DNA of 64,000 nucleotides, taken from Streptomyces shenzhenensis (GTDB lineage: Bacteria > Actinomycetota > Actinomycetes > Streptomycetales > Streptomycetaceae). Positions within the stretch are counted from its first letter, which is position 1, and every line of letters starts with the position of its first letter. The translations under genes and the position numbers were made by a program. Under the pieces are notes generated by a model. The model saw only the letters and a list, made by a program, of their open reading frames with translations. It made no database searches and was not told where the DNA came from. Below, piece after piece: positions 56,981 to 64,000 of the stretch. Location of the stretch: assembly GCF_003688995.1 (NCBI RefSeq), contig NZ_PENI01000001.1, positions 1 through 64,000 on the forward strand, read 5' to 3'.

Positions 56981-58270
56981 TTATCGGAGGCTTCTGGCCG
57001 CTCTGCCGAGGTTCGCGTGGTGTCGGCCCATCCCCCGAACGAACTCCCTTCCCACCATGGTCAGTTCATCGGATTCACCGAGCGCGGACAAGGCTTCTCC
57101 GACCTGATCACGGTAGATTTCCAGCCGCAGCCCGGCCCGCCGCCGCCAGCCGGCGGGAACGGACGCACCGTCCCCGGCCCGCCACCAGAGGTCGACCAGC
57201 GCGAGATGCGCGTAGGCGCCCTGCAGCACGCCCATGACCGGGCGGGGATCGGGGCGCCAGCCGACGCGGTGCAGCGTGCCGGCGCCGGGTACGCACAGCG
57301 GCGCGAGGTCGTGGAGTGCGGCCAGCTTGGTGTGCTGGGTCTCGTGCACCAGGGATTCCGCGAGTTCCCCGCCGTCCCCGGGAAGCTGGGCCAGCACGGC
57401 ACCCGGTGCGGCCCGCGCGGTGGCGCTGAGCGGAGCGCCGCCGACCCGTCGCCCGGGCGCCAGCGGGACCACGGCCCGCAGCACCGTCCCGATCTCCGCG
57501 ATCCGGCCGGGATCGACCGCCGCCAGCAGCGCATGCGCCTCGTTCCAGCGCCGTGCCCACAGCCGCCAGCCGGACTCCGGGCGCCCGGCCGCGGGCAGGG
57601 CGGCGGGGCCGACCCCGTGCGGCGGGACCCGGTAGGGGTCAAGGTCGTCCAGGACGACACCGCTGCCCGGGAGTGTGCGCAGGGCGGACCAGCCGGGCCC
57701 GCCGCCGATACGGGTCGTGCCCTCCTCGGGCCGGGCGGCGGTGCGCAGCAGGGCCGGGCCCTGGTGGCCCGTCGGGTCCGCCATCCGCACGGTCCCGGCA
57801 CGGCTCGTCAGCCGTAGCTCTCCGGAGGAGCGGTGCAGCGTGCCGAGGCCGGGCAGCGCCAGCACCCCGGTCGGCAGCGTCCACGTGCCCACGACCGGGC
57901 GGCCGGCCCGGATCGCGGCGGCGAGGGCCACCCCGCCGAAGTGCGCCAGGTGCCGTTCCAGGGCGGGCCCGTCGGGCGAGGCGAGCGCCTCGGCCAGCCA
58001 GGCGCCCGTCATCGGGTAGTCGAGCACGTCACGCACCGCGGACGGGTCGGCCCGCTCCGTGCTCTCCAGCAGGGCCCAGTCGCGTTCGAACCGCCGCCGG
58101 GCCGCCGGGTCGAGTCCGCCGCCCAGCCGTTCCAGCCGTACCAGGAGGGACTTCAGGAACAGCAGTCGACGCGCGTGGAGTCCGGCACGCAGTGCCGCGT
58201 TGCCCGTGGGTACGGGACGGGTGCTCGCGAGCACCCTGGCGATCTCCGACGAGACGGGCGCCAGGGTCAT
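56981..58270 (-). CDS. HExxH-type peptide beta-hydroxylase-like protein
   Basis: A 429-aa protein from ATG 58270, overlapping the peptide gene (ATGA). The metal-binding LVHETQHTKLAALHDL gives His309, Glu310 and His313. The surrounding GELAESLVHETQH and a Trp-rich helix later (VDLWWRAGDG) fit the HEXXH/2-oxoglutarate peptide hydroxylase family seen with FxsB-type systems. Expected action: oxidation of a residue in the adjacent small peptide. In FxSxx loci this domain usually accompanies a radical SAM enzyme, and none is seen here. Confidence 0.8.
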   Translation of the reverse strand: MTLAPVSSEIARVLASTRPVPTGNAALRAGLHARRLLFLKSLLVRLERLGGGLDPAARRRFERDWALLESTERADPSAVRDVLDYPMTGAWLAEALASPDGPALERHLAHFGGVALAAAIRAGRPVVGTWTLPTGVLALPGLGTLHRSSGELRLTSRAGTVRMADPTGHQGPALLRTAARPEEGTTRIGGGPGWSALRTLPGSGVVLDDLDPYRVPPHGVGPAALPAAGRPESGWRLWARRWNEAHALLAAVDPGRIAEIGTVLRAVVPLAPGRRVGGAPLSATARAAPGAVLAQLPGDGGELAESLVHETQHTKLAALHDLAPLCVPGAGTLHRVGWRPDPRPVMGVLQGAYAHLALVDLWWRAGDGASVPAGWRRRAGLRLEIYRDQVGEALSALGESDELTMVGREFVRGMGRHHANLGRAARSLR

Positions 58271-58542
58271 TCCCGGTTCTCCTCGCCGGGGACGTGCTCG
58301 GCGGATGCGACCGGAAACATGCTCTCCGGGCCGTCTTCGGTCCAGGGGGGTTCGTCCCCGCCGGAGTACCAGGCCTCCGTCAGTTCGTGCGGGCTGCGGA
58401 GCACCCGCGCCACCGCCAGGCTCAGCCCCGGATCGGCCATGGCGCGCAGTGTTCGCAGGTCGACGTCGGTGAGGTCCGGCAGGAGCGCGGTCGGTGCGAC
58501 CTCGTCGCCGGGACCGATCGCCCCGTTCCTCTGCTCCCCCAC
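58267..58542 (-). CDS. FxsA-like small peptide, candidate substrate of the HExxH enzyme
   Basis: A 91-aa acidic protein from GTG 58542, eight bases after GGGAGG. The N-terminal half, TALLPDLTDVDLRTLRAMAD followed by LSLAVARVLRS, resembles the leader-like part of FxSxx-COOH peptides. The C-terminal half (EAWYSGGDEPPWTEDGPESM and a tail ending PGEENRE) has no FxSxx ending. Possible modification sites are the Ser, Asp, Trp and Tyr residues of the 60-80 region. The four-base overlap with the HExxH gene supports a precursor-enzyme pair. Assignment as a substrate is inference. Confidence 0.6.
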   Translation of the reverse strand: MGEQRNGAIGPGDEVAPTALLPDLTDVDLRTLRAMADPGLSLAVARVLRSPHELTEAWYSGGDEPPWTEDGPESMFPVASAEHVPGEENRE

Positions 58543-58633
58543 CCTCGGCTCCTCCCTGCCTACGCCCGCCCCGCACAGCCGCACTGGCTGCCCACTTCTT
58601 CCCGACAGGCCGGGGGCAGAAACCCGAATCCGA

Positions 58634-61600
58634 TCAACTTCGGTCGCGGTCGGTCAAGTTCGTCCATTCTGCCGTCCATGGCCACCACGGCGGCGCCACC
58701 GCGTGCCACCGTTCCTCCGGCGTGCGCCCGGCCCCGGACCGCGCCTCTTCCTCTTCCAGCCGCCGCGTCAGTTCCACGTCCGCCCAGTCGACCTCCCGCA
58801 GCGCCCCCACCAGCCGCTGCCACTGGTCCCGGGCCGCCCGGTACGCCGTTCGGGCCGCGCGGGGCCGGTCCATCAGGGCGAGCACGGAGCCCGAGCCGTG
58901 CCGCGCCCGCGCCGCGGTCACCGAGCCGGGGTCGGCCCCGTGCGCGGCCAGCGCCTCGCGCTCGGCGTTCTCGTACGCCTGGAGGGCGTCCACCAGGACC
59001 GGCGCCCCGGCCCGGTACCAGCCTTCGAGCCGGACCCGGCCGAGCTGCAGCCACGCCTCGGCCCGTACCGCGGCGTCGGCCGCCGCCCGTACCGCCTGCC
59101 CCAGCAGATGCCGGCTCTCGAACAGGTCGGGCAGGAAACCGAGATGGCGGAACCGCTGGGCGAGCGCGCTGCCCACCAGGCCCTGGAGCCGGCCGCGCTG
59201 GGCCGACCGCGCGGGCAGCGACTTCAGCGCCTCGCGCAGCACGTTCTCGGCCCGGTCCACGACCTGCGCGCCGTCCCGCGCCGACGCGCGCCGCAGCAGC
59301 GACTCGCCCCAGGCGGTGAGGAGTTCACAGCGCCGGTCGCTGTAGGGCGGCGCCAGCATGACGGCCGTCTCGTACGCCTCGTCCGCCTCGGGTGCCTCGC
59401 CCGCCGCGTCGTGGAACGCGGCCCGCGCGGCGAGGCAGGGCAGCCTCAGGTCCGGGTCCTCGCCCGCGGCCCGCTCGGCCGCCAGCAGGGCGGCACGGGT
59501 CTCGGTGTCCCCGGCTCCCGCGGCCCCGAGCGCCCGGGCCAGATCGAGCAGCGCCGGGCTGCGCACCGCCACGGCCGCCTGTTCGGTCTCCAGCAGCGCG
59601 CACGCCTCGCGCAGGTCCGGTACGGCGGCCCCGGGGCGGCCCAGATCCAGCAGCAGGCGCCCGCGCAGCAACAGCCGGGCCCGGTGGGCGGTGACGGAGG
59701 CGGGCGCCCGGCCGTCCGGCTCCCGCGGCCCGCCCTGCCGCACCGACTCGGCCCACGCCCGCGCGCCGGCCGCGACACCGGGCCAGGGCGCATGCCGCGG
59801 ATCCAGCACCGCCGCTGCCGCCGACAGCTGCTCCGACTCCCCCGTCAGCTTCCACAGCTCCCGTCGGCACGCGGCCAGTTCGAGGGCCGCCTCCGCCCGC
59901 TCGGTGCCGTCCGCCGGTGCCACCGCGTGCGCCGCGGCCAGGTCGTCGACGGCGTCCCGCAGCAGCCGGGCGCGCCCGCCGGCCGCGCGCACCGCCGCCG
60001 TACCGGCCTCGGCCCGCAGGATCCTGCCGAGGACCAGCCGGGCCCGTACGGCGTCGGCGGGGTCCTGCGCGGCCGGGCCACCGGGCGGGCCCACCGCGGC
60101 CTCGGCCTGTTCCCGCGCGCGGCGCAGCGTCTCCGGGTCGGCCAGCTGCCGCCACTGGCGCAGCAGCCGTTCCGCCTCGGCCAGCGGCTCGGGGGTCACC
60201 AGGTCGGGCAGGTAGAAGCGCAGCACGCGGGCCGGGATGCGGGCGAACAGTTCGGCCTCGACGCTGCCCTCGGCATCCTGCGCCCCGCCGCCGTCGGTGA
60301 AGCGGGCGGTGCCGGCGGCCGGGTCGCGGTCGGCGAGCCGGGCGGCGGCGAGCGCGGCGAAGTTGCGGGTGCCCTTGCCGAAGTGCCGTTCCACATAGGC
60401 GGAGCAGTGCTTGAGTACGAGTCCGGCGGTGTCCTGGTCGAGGGAGGCGAGCAGCAGCTCCTGGAGCCTGCCGGGATAGGCGAAGCAGGGCTGTTCCTCG
60501 GTGCCGGGCAGTTGCCTGAGCAGGCCGCCGAGCAGTACTTCGGCGAGTTCCATGGGGCCGGTGTCCGGGAGCATGGCGCGCTGGACCAGCTGCATCACGG
60601 GCAGGGTGAGCGGGGCCGCCGCCAGGTAGACGGCGAGGCGCAGCGCGCCGGGTGAGGCGGCGGCGCGGAAGGCGCGCAGGATCTCGTCGTCGCTGCGCGG
60701 GGTGGCGCTGCCCGGCGCCGCTGGGGCGGCGGGGGTGGTCAGCGCGGCCCAGGCGGGTTCGCTGGTCGGGCCGGTGCCGGACAGGAGGCGGGCCCAGGCC
60801 GCGAACGCCTCCGGCGTCGGCTGGAGCACGGGCACCGGCCGGGCGTCGGCGGCCGGTCCGTCCCAGGGTTCCTCGTCCGGTACGAAGCCGATCCGGGCGC
60901 CCAGTCCGCCGGAGCGGACCAGCCGGCCCGGTTCGGCGGGGAACGCGGTGCGGCCCCACAGGCGGGGCGGCAGCGGCTGTACGACGGCCAGCGGCGCGCT
61001 GCGCGGCCAGGCGTGCAGGAGCCGCTGCGCGGTGCCGTTCTGCCACAGCGGTCCCACGCAGTCGCTGATCACGAGGGTGAGGCGGCGGCCGGTGGGGTCG
61101 TGCAGCTCGTCGGCCCTGCGCAGCCGGGTGTGCGCGCCGGGTCCCGCGGTGGTGCCGACCAGGGGCGTGCCGGAGTCGTCGCCGTACAGGTGGTGGACGC
61201 GGACGGAGGCGAAGGCGCCGGACTGCTGGCAGGCCTGGCGCAGTTCCTCGACGAGCTGTCCCCACACGGCCATGGCGGGGCCGGTGTCCATGAGCAGTTG
61301 GACGTCGCAGCGGTGGCGGCGGCCGGGCCGGGTCACGGGCAGCAGTACGCCGCTCGCGGCGGCGCGGTCGGCGGTGGCCTCCTCGTCGACCTCCTCGTCC
61401 CGTGGGGTGTCGGTGGCGAACCGGTAGCGGCCGAGCGCGCGCAGCGCCTTCTCCAGGCCGAGCAGTCCGGGCAGGGCGCCGGCGGCGGGGGCGCGGACCG
61501 GGAAGACGGAGTGGGTGGCATCGGTGTGGCCGTGCGGGGCGGCGCCGGCGGTGTGCAGGGGTACGGGGGCGGAGGGTACGTCCGGGGCGGGCCGCGCCGG

Positions 61601-61822
61601 AGTCTCGGGGGCGTCCGGCCGGGTCGCGGGCTGCGGGCCGGGGCCGGGCGGATGCTGGGCCGGGGTGAACGGGGCGGGGTCGGGGGCCGGGGGCGCGTCA
61701 CGGGGCAGGACCCCGCCGAGCCGCTGGGCCAGCCAGACGGCGTCGGCGACGTCCTCCGCGGTGAGGTCGAGCCCGTCTCGGCGCAGCCTGCCGATCAGCT
61801 CGTCCAGACGCATGCCGCGCAT
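58634..61822 (-). CDS. SAV_2336-type vWA/TPR protein of a vWA-MoxR-VMAP system
   Basis: A 1062-aa protein. The N-terminal RLDELIGRLRRDGLDLTAED and VADAVWLAQRLGG match the SAV_2336 N-terminal domain. Residues about 165-330 form a divergent von Willebrand A domain (CDVQLLMDTGPAMAVWGQLV with Asp179, and LTLVISDCVGPLW). The C-terminal 500 residues are helical, TPR-like repeats, for example LVGSALAQRFRHLGFLPDL. In these ternary systems the vWA protein bridges the MoxR ATPase and the effector-bearing VMAP. It lies seven bases after the MoxR stop. The longer N-terminal start (ATG 61822 versus 61813) is uncertain by three residues. Confidence 0.85.
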   Translation of the reverse strand: MRGMRLDELIGRLRRDGLDLTAEDVADAVWLAQRLGGVLPRDAPPAPDPAPFTPAQHPPGPGPQPATRPDAPETPARPAPDVPSAPVPLHTAGAAPHGHTDATHSVFPVRAPAAGALPGLLGLEKALRALGRYRFATDTPRDEEVDEEATADRAAASGVLLPVTRPGRRHRCDVQLLMDTGPAMAVWGQLVEELRQACQQSGAFASVRVHHLYGDDSGTPLVGTTAGPGAHTRLRRADELHDPTGRRLTLVISDCVGPLWQNGTAQRLLHAWPRSAPLAVVQPLPPRLWGRTAFPAEPGRLVRSGGLGARIGFVPDEEPWDGPAADARPVPVLQPTPEAFAAWARLLSGTGPTSEPAWAALTTPAAPAAPGSATPRSDDEILRAFRAAASPGALRLAVYLAAAPLTLPVMQLVQRAMLPDTGPMELAEVLLGGLLRQLPGTEEQPCFAYPGRLQELLLASLDQDTAGLVLKHCSAYVERHFGKGTRNFAALAAARLADRDPAAGTARFTDGGGAQDAEGSVEAELFARIPARVLRFYLPDLVTPEPLAEAERLLRQWRQLADPETLRRAREQAEAAVGPPGGPAAQDPADAVRARLVLGRILRAEAGTAAVRAAGGRARLLRDAVDDLAAAHAVAPADGTERAEAALELAACRRELWKLTGESEQLSAAAAVLDPRHAPWPGVAAGARAWAESVRQGGPREPDGRAPASVTAHRARLLLRGRLLLDLGRPGAAVPDLREACALLETEQAAVAVRSPALLDLARALGAAGAGDTETRAALLAAERAAGEDPDLRLPCLAARAAFHDAAGEAPEADEAYETAVMLAPPYSDRRCELLTAWGESLLRRASARDGAQVVDRAENVLREALKSLPARSAQRGRLQGLVGSALAQRFRHLGFLPDLFESRHLLGQAVRAAADAAVRAEAWLQLGRVRLEGWYRAGAPVLVDALQAYENAEREALAAHGADPGSVTAARARHGSGSVLALMDRPRAARTAYRAARDQWQRLVGALREVDWADVELTRRLEEEEARSGAGRTPEERWHAVAPPWWPWTAEWTNLTDRDRS

Positions 61823-61829
61823 CCGGCCA

Positions 61830-62849
61830 TCACCTCGTACGGTCGAGTGGCTGCATGAGCATGTCCGCGATCCGCTCCCGGGTGAGGCGTTCCGCGCGCG
61901 GGGCGTGCTGGGTGAGGAAGAGGGCGTTCAGGAGCTGGTCCGCGGCGACCACCTCGCCCGGTTCGCGGTCCAGGAACCGGGCGATCAGATCGCGGCCCGC
62001 GGTCACGCTCTCCTCGCCGAGGTGCGCCTCCACCATGGCGGTGAGCTGCTCCTCGCCGGGCGGCTCCAGTTCGAGCTGGATGCAGCGGCGCAGCAGGGGC
62101 GCCGGGAAGTCGCGCTCGCCGTTGGAGGTCAGGACGATCACCGGGAAGGCGGTGCAGGCGACGCGTCCGCCGTGCACGGACACCCGCTCGCCGTCGTGGG
62201 TGAGCACCTCGACGACGGGCTCGCGGTCCGCGAGCCGCTCCAGTTCGGGGATCGCGAACTCGCCCTCCTCCAGGGTGTTCAGGAGGTCGTTGGGCAGGTC
62301 GAGGTCGCTCTTGTCCAGTTCGTCGATGAGCAGGACGCGGGGCTCCGCGGCGGGGAGCAGGGCGGTGCCGAGCGGGCCGAGGCGGAGGTACGAGCCGATG
62401 CCGGAGGCCGCCGCCGCGGCCCCTTCGGCACCCTGGGCGCGTTCCAGCTGGACGTCCTGGAGGCGGCCGATCGCGTCGTACCGGTACAGGCCGTCGTGGA
62501 GCGTGGTGCGGCTGACGATCGGCCAGCGCAGCACCGTGCCGAGGCCGAGTTCGTGGGCGACCGCGTAGGCGAGGGTGGACTTGCCGGTGCCCGGGTTGCC
62601 GGTGACGAGGAGCGGGCGGCGCAGGTAGAGCGCGGCGTTGACGGCGTCGACCTCGGCGGGCCGGGGGGCGTAGTTCTCGACCAGGCGGCGGCGCACGCCG
62701 AGCCGGCGGGCGCTGCTGGAGTCCTCCGGGCCGGACTCCGCCCCGTCCTGGTCGGCCGCGAAGTCACGCCAGGGCGGCGGCTCGGGCAACCGCCGTACTC
62801 CGTCGTGCGGCTGACCCACTCCGCGGTAGATCCGCCAGTCGTTCACCAT
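61830..62849 (-). CDS. MoxR-family AAA ATPase
   Basis: A 339-aa protein from ATG 62849 behind GGGAGGA. Walker A is TGNPGTGKST (84-91), Walker B is LLIDELDKSD (Asp176, Glu177), the sensor region is VIVLTSNGERDFP, and an arginine-finger region RRCIQLEL follows. MoxR ATPases act as chaperone-like switches together with vWA proteins. Its place between a VMAP-C protein and a vWA protein is the defining order of the ternary conflict system. A longer frame to 63164 overlaps the VMAP gene and was rejected. Confidence 0.9.
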   Translation of the reverse strand: MVNDWRIYRGVGQPHDGVRRLPEPPPWRDFAADQDGAESGPEDSSSARRLGVRRRLVENYAPRPAEVDAVNAALYLRRPLLVTGNPGTGKSTLAYAVAHELGLGTVLRWPIVSRTTLHDGLYRYDAIGRLQDVQLERAQGAEGAAAAASGIGSYLRLGPLGTALLPAAEPRVLLIDELDKSDLDLPNDLLNTLEEGEFAIPELERLADREPVVEVLTHDGERVSVHGGRVACTAFPVIVLTSNGERDFPAPLLRRCIQLELEPPGEEQLTAMVEAHLGEESVTAGRDLIARFLDREPGEVVAADQLLNALFLTQHAPRAERLTRERIADMLMQPLDRTR

Positions 62850-63015
62850 GGGCTCCTCCCGGCTCCGGTGATCAGGCTGCGGGCCCGGCCGTTCGACGTA
62901 TGACGTTACCGCCGGACGGCCGTGCCTGCCGAGCTTCGGGGGCGCCCGGTGTCGATTCCCGGTCCGTGAACGCCCTTGTGATGCGGGTGGGTTGACGGGG
63001 TGTCCGATGGAGCGG

Positions 63016-64000
63016 TCAGCCGCCGGGTGCGGCCAGGGGTGGCGGTCGCATGGCCTCCGTTCCGTACGGGGTGCGGTCCGGCGGGTCGAACAGCACGGCG
63101 AGCTTGCCGCGCAGTCCCTGGGCGTGCACGGTGTCCGGGTCGGCGAGCCGGATGCGCAGGTCACGGACCGGGCCGTGCAGCCCGTCCGCCCGTTCGGCCA
63201 GCCCCAGCAGACCGGCCGCCTGCCGGTGGAAGGCCCGGCACTCCTCGTGGTCGTGCCGGTCCCGGCGCCACAGCACCACGGAGTGGCCGGCCATGAGTGC
63301 GTACTTCATGGCCACCTGGCCCTCGCCGCTGCCGACCGGGCCGCAGTAGACCGGTACACAGCCGTTGTCCAGCGCGGACAGCCGGCCGTAGACGGCGTAC
63401 TCGCCCTCGGTGCGGCCGCCGGGCGCATGGCCGTCGGCCGGTGCCTCGCCACGCAGCGGCTGGTGGGAGAGCGGGCCGCGGGCCGTGCCCCGCCACCGTT
63501 TGAGCCACTCCGGCGAGGGCTTCCTGGCATTGCGCCGGGCGTCACGGATGACGACGGTCCGGCGCAGCCCGAGCGGCATGGCGCGCTCGTCGGGATCGCC
63601 GGGATCGTCTTCGGTCTCGCCCGCGGGGGCGAGGCCCCAGTCGTCCACGGGCAGGTCGAACAGGCGGCGCGGCAGGAACACCTCGACCGCGGCCAGGTGT
63701 TCGCCGTGGTCGCCCTGGCTGAGCGCGCGGGCCAGCGGTTCGCGCAGGGTGGCGGACAGCTCGTCGGCGCGCACGCCGCGGTCGTCGCCGGCCACGGGCG
63801 TGACGTCCTCACCGTCGTAGACGAGCTGGACGCTCCAGGGGTAGCGGTCGCCGTACATCGGTTCGCCGACCTTGACGAGGACGTCGGTGCGGCCGGCGGC
63901 CGGCTCCGCGTGGTGCGCGGCGGCCGGGTCGAGGAGGCCGTCGAGGATGCCGTGGATGGCCTCGCCGACCGCCCAGTACTCGTGCCGGTCGGCCTGTTCG
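63016..64000 (-). CDS. VMAP-C domain protein, N-terminus beyond window edge
   Basis: The frame is open from base 64000 to the stop at 63016 (about 328 residues seen). The ATG at 63858 is internal, because the preceding 47 codons (EQADRHEYWAVGEAIHGILD and onward) continue the same domain. Typical VMAP-C features are YPWSVQLVYDGEDVTP, VEVFLPRRLFDLPVDDWGL, WLKRWRGTA and AMKYALMAGHSVVLWRRD. VMAP proteins carry an N-terminal effector, often a trypsin-like protease or effector-associated domain, which would lie right of the window. It is the first visible gene of the cluster, 166 bases before the MoxR gene. Confidence 0.85.
   Translation of the reverse strand, partial: EQADRHEYWAVGEAIHGILDGLLDPAAAHHAEPAAGRTDVLVKVGEPMYGDRYPWSVQLVYDGEDVTPVAGDDRGVRADELSATLREPLARALSQGDHGEHLAAVEVFLPRRLFDLPVDDWGLAPAGETEDDPGDPDERAMPLGLRRTVVIRDARRNARKPSPEWLKRWRGTARGPLSHQPLRGEAPADGHAPGGRTEGEYAVYGRLSALDNGCVPVYCGPVGSGEGQVAMKYALMAGHSVVLWRRDRHDHEECRAFHRQAAGLLGLAERADGLHGPVRDLRIRLADPDTVHAQGLRGKLAVLFDPPDRTPYGTEAMRPPPLAAPGG

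Overview
The window is high-GC actinobacterial DNA and fits a Streptomyces chromosome. It carries a conservon (roadblock/DUF742/GTPase operon), an SPW protein, tandem kinase/substrate-binding-protein fusions, many GTG starts and ATGA/GTGA overlaps, a fused 2-oxoglutarate decarboxylase E1/E2, and a vWA-MoxR-VMAP cluster. From memory, the order Ku, LigD-type polymerase, FtsW/PBP, Lon, two-component pair, 2-oxoglutarate decarboxylase resembles a core segment of S. coelicolor; I could not check this by alignment.

Region A (1-14.9 kb) is accessory DNA. It holds an IS3-type transposase cut by the left edge. Next is a two-gene operon of a small two-TM protein and a 1134-aa TPR/PIN protein that share a Gly-rich motif. 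Then come a prim-pol-like gene with two small paralogues, divergent from an XRE-TPR regulator across an 18-bp perfect inverted repeat, and an APH-type phosphotransferase. A 2.8-kb islet lies between two tRNA-Arg-like 3' fragments and contains a two-gene CBASS-type locus (CD-NTase plus four-TM effector) and a decayed tyrosine integrase. After it come a VapBC-like toxin-antitoxin pair and a TerD protein fused to a PD-(D/E)XK-like nuclease domain.

Region B (14.9-53.7 kb) is mostly chromosomal housekeeping and signalling. It includes an SPW membrane protein with a SigB-like promoter, a secreted protein, a decayed beta-propeller/Ig-type gene, a lipoprotein with two kinase-binding-protein fusions, and NHEJ genes (Ku and LigD-type polymerase). 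It continues with an FtsW/penicillin-binding-protein pair, two diiron-type enzymes with a TetR regulator, an NlpC/P60 hydrolase, and a conservon with a StyA-like monooxygenase. The rest is PP2C, MarR, GH25 lysozyme, Lon, a rhomboid-like protein, a spermidine-synthase-like enzyme, a two-component system and kgd.

Region C (53.9-64 kb) is one minus-strand cluster. From promoter side to end it encodes a VMAP-C protein (cut by the right edge), a MoxR AAA ATPase, a vWA/TPR protein, a small FxsA-like peptide, an HExxH-type peptide hydroxylase and a TIR-like/NB-ARC/TPR protein (FxsT-like). It reads as a composite NTPase-dependent conflict system joined to a peptide-modification unit. No radical SAM enzyme is visible and the peptide lacks the FxSxx tail. 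This cluster, the CBASS islet, the motif-sharing TPR/PIN operon and the TerD-nuclease fusion are the most interesting parts.
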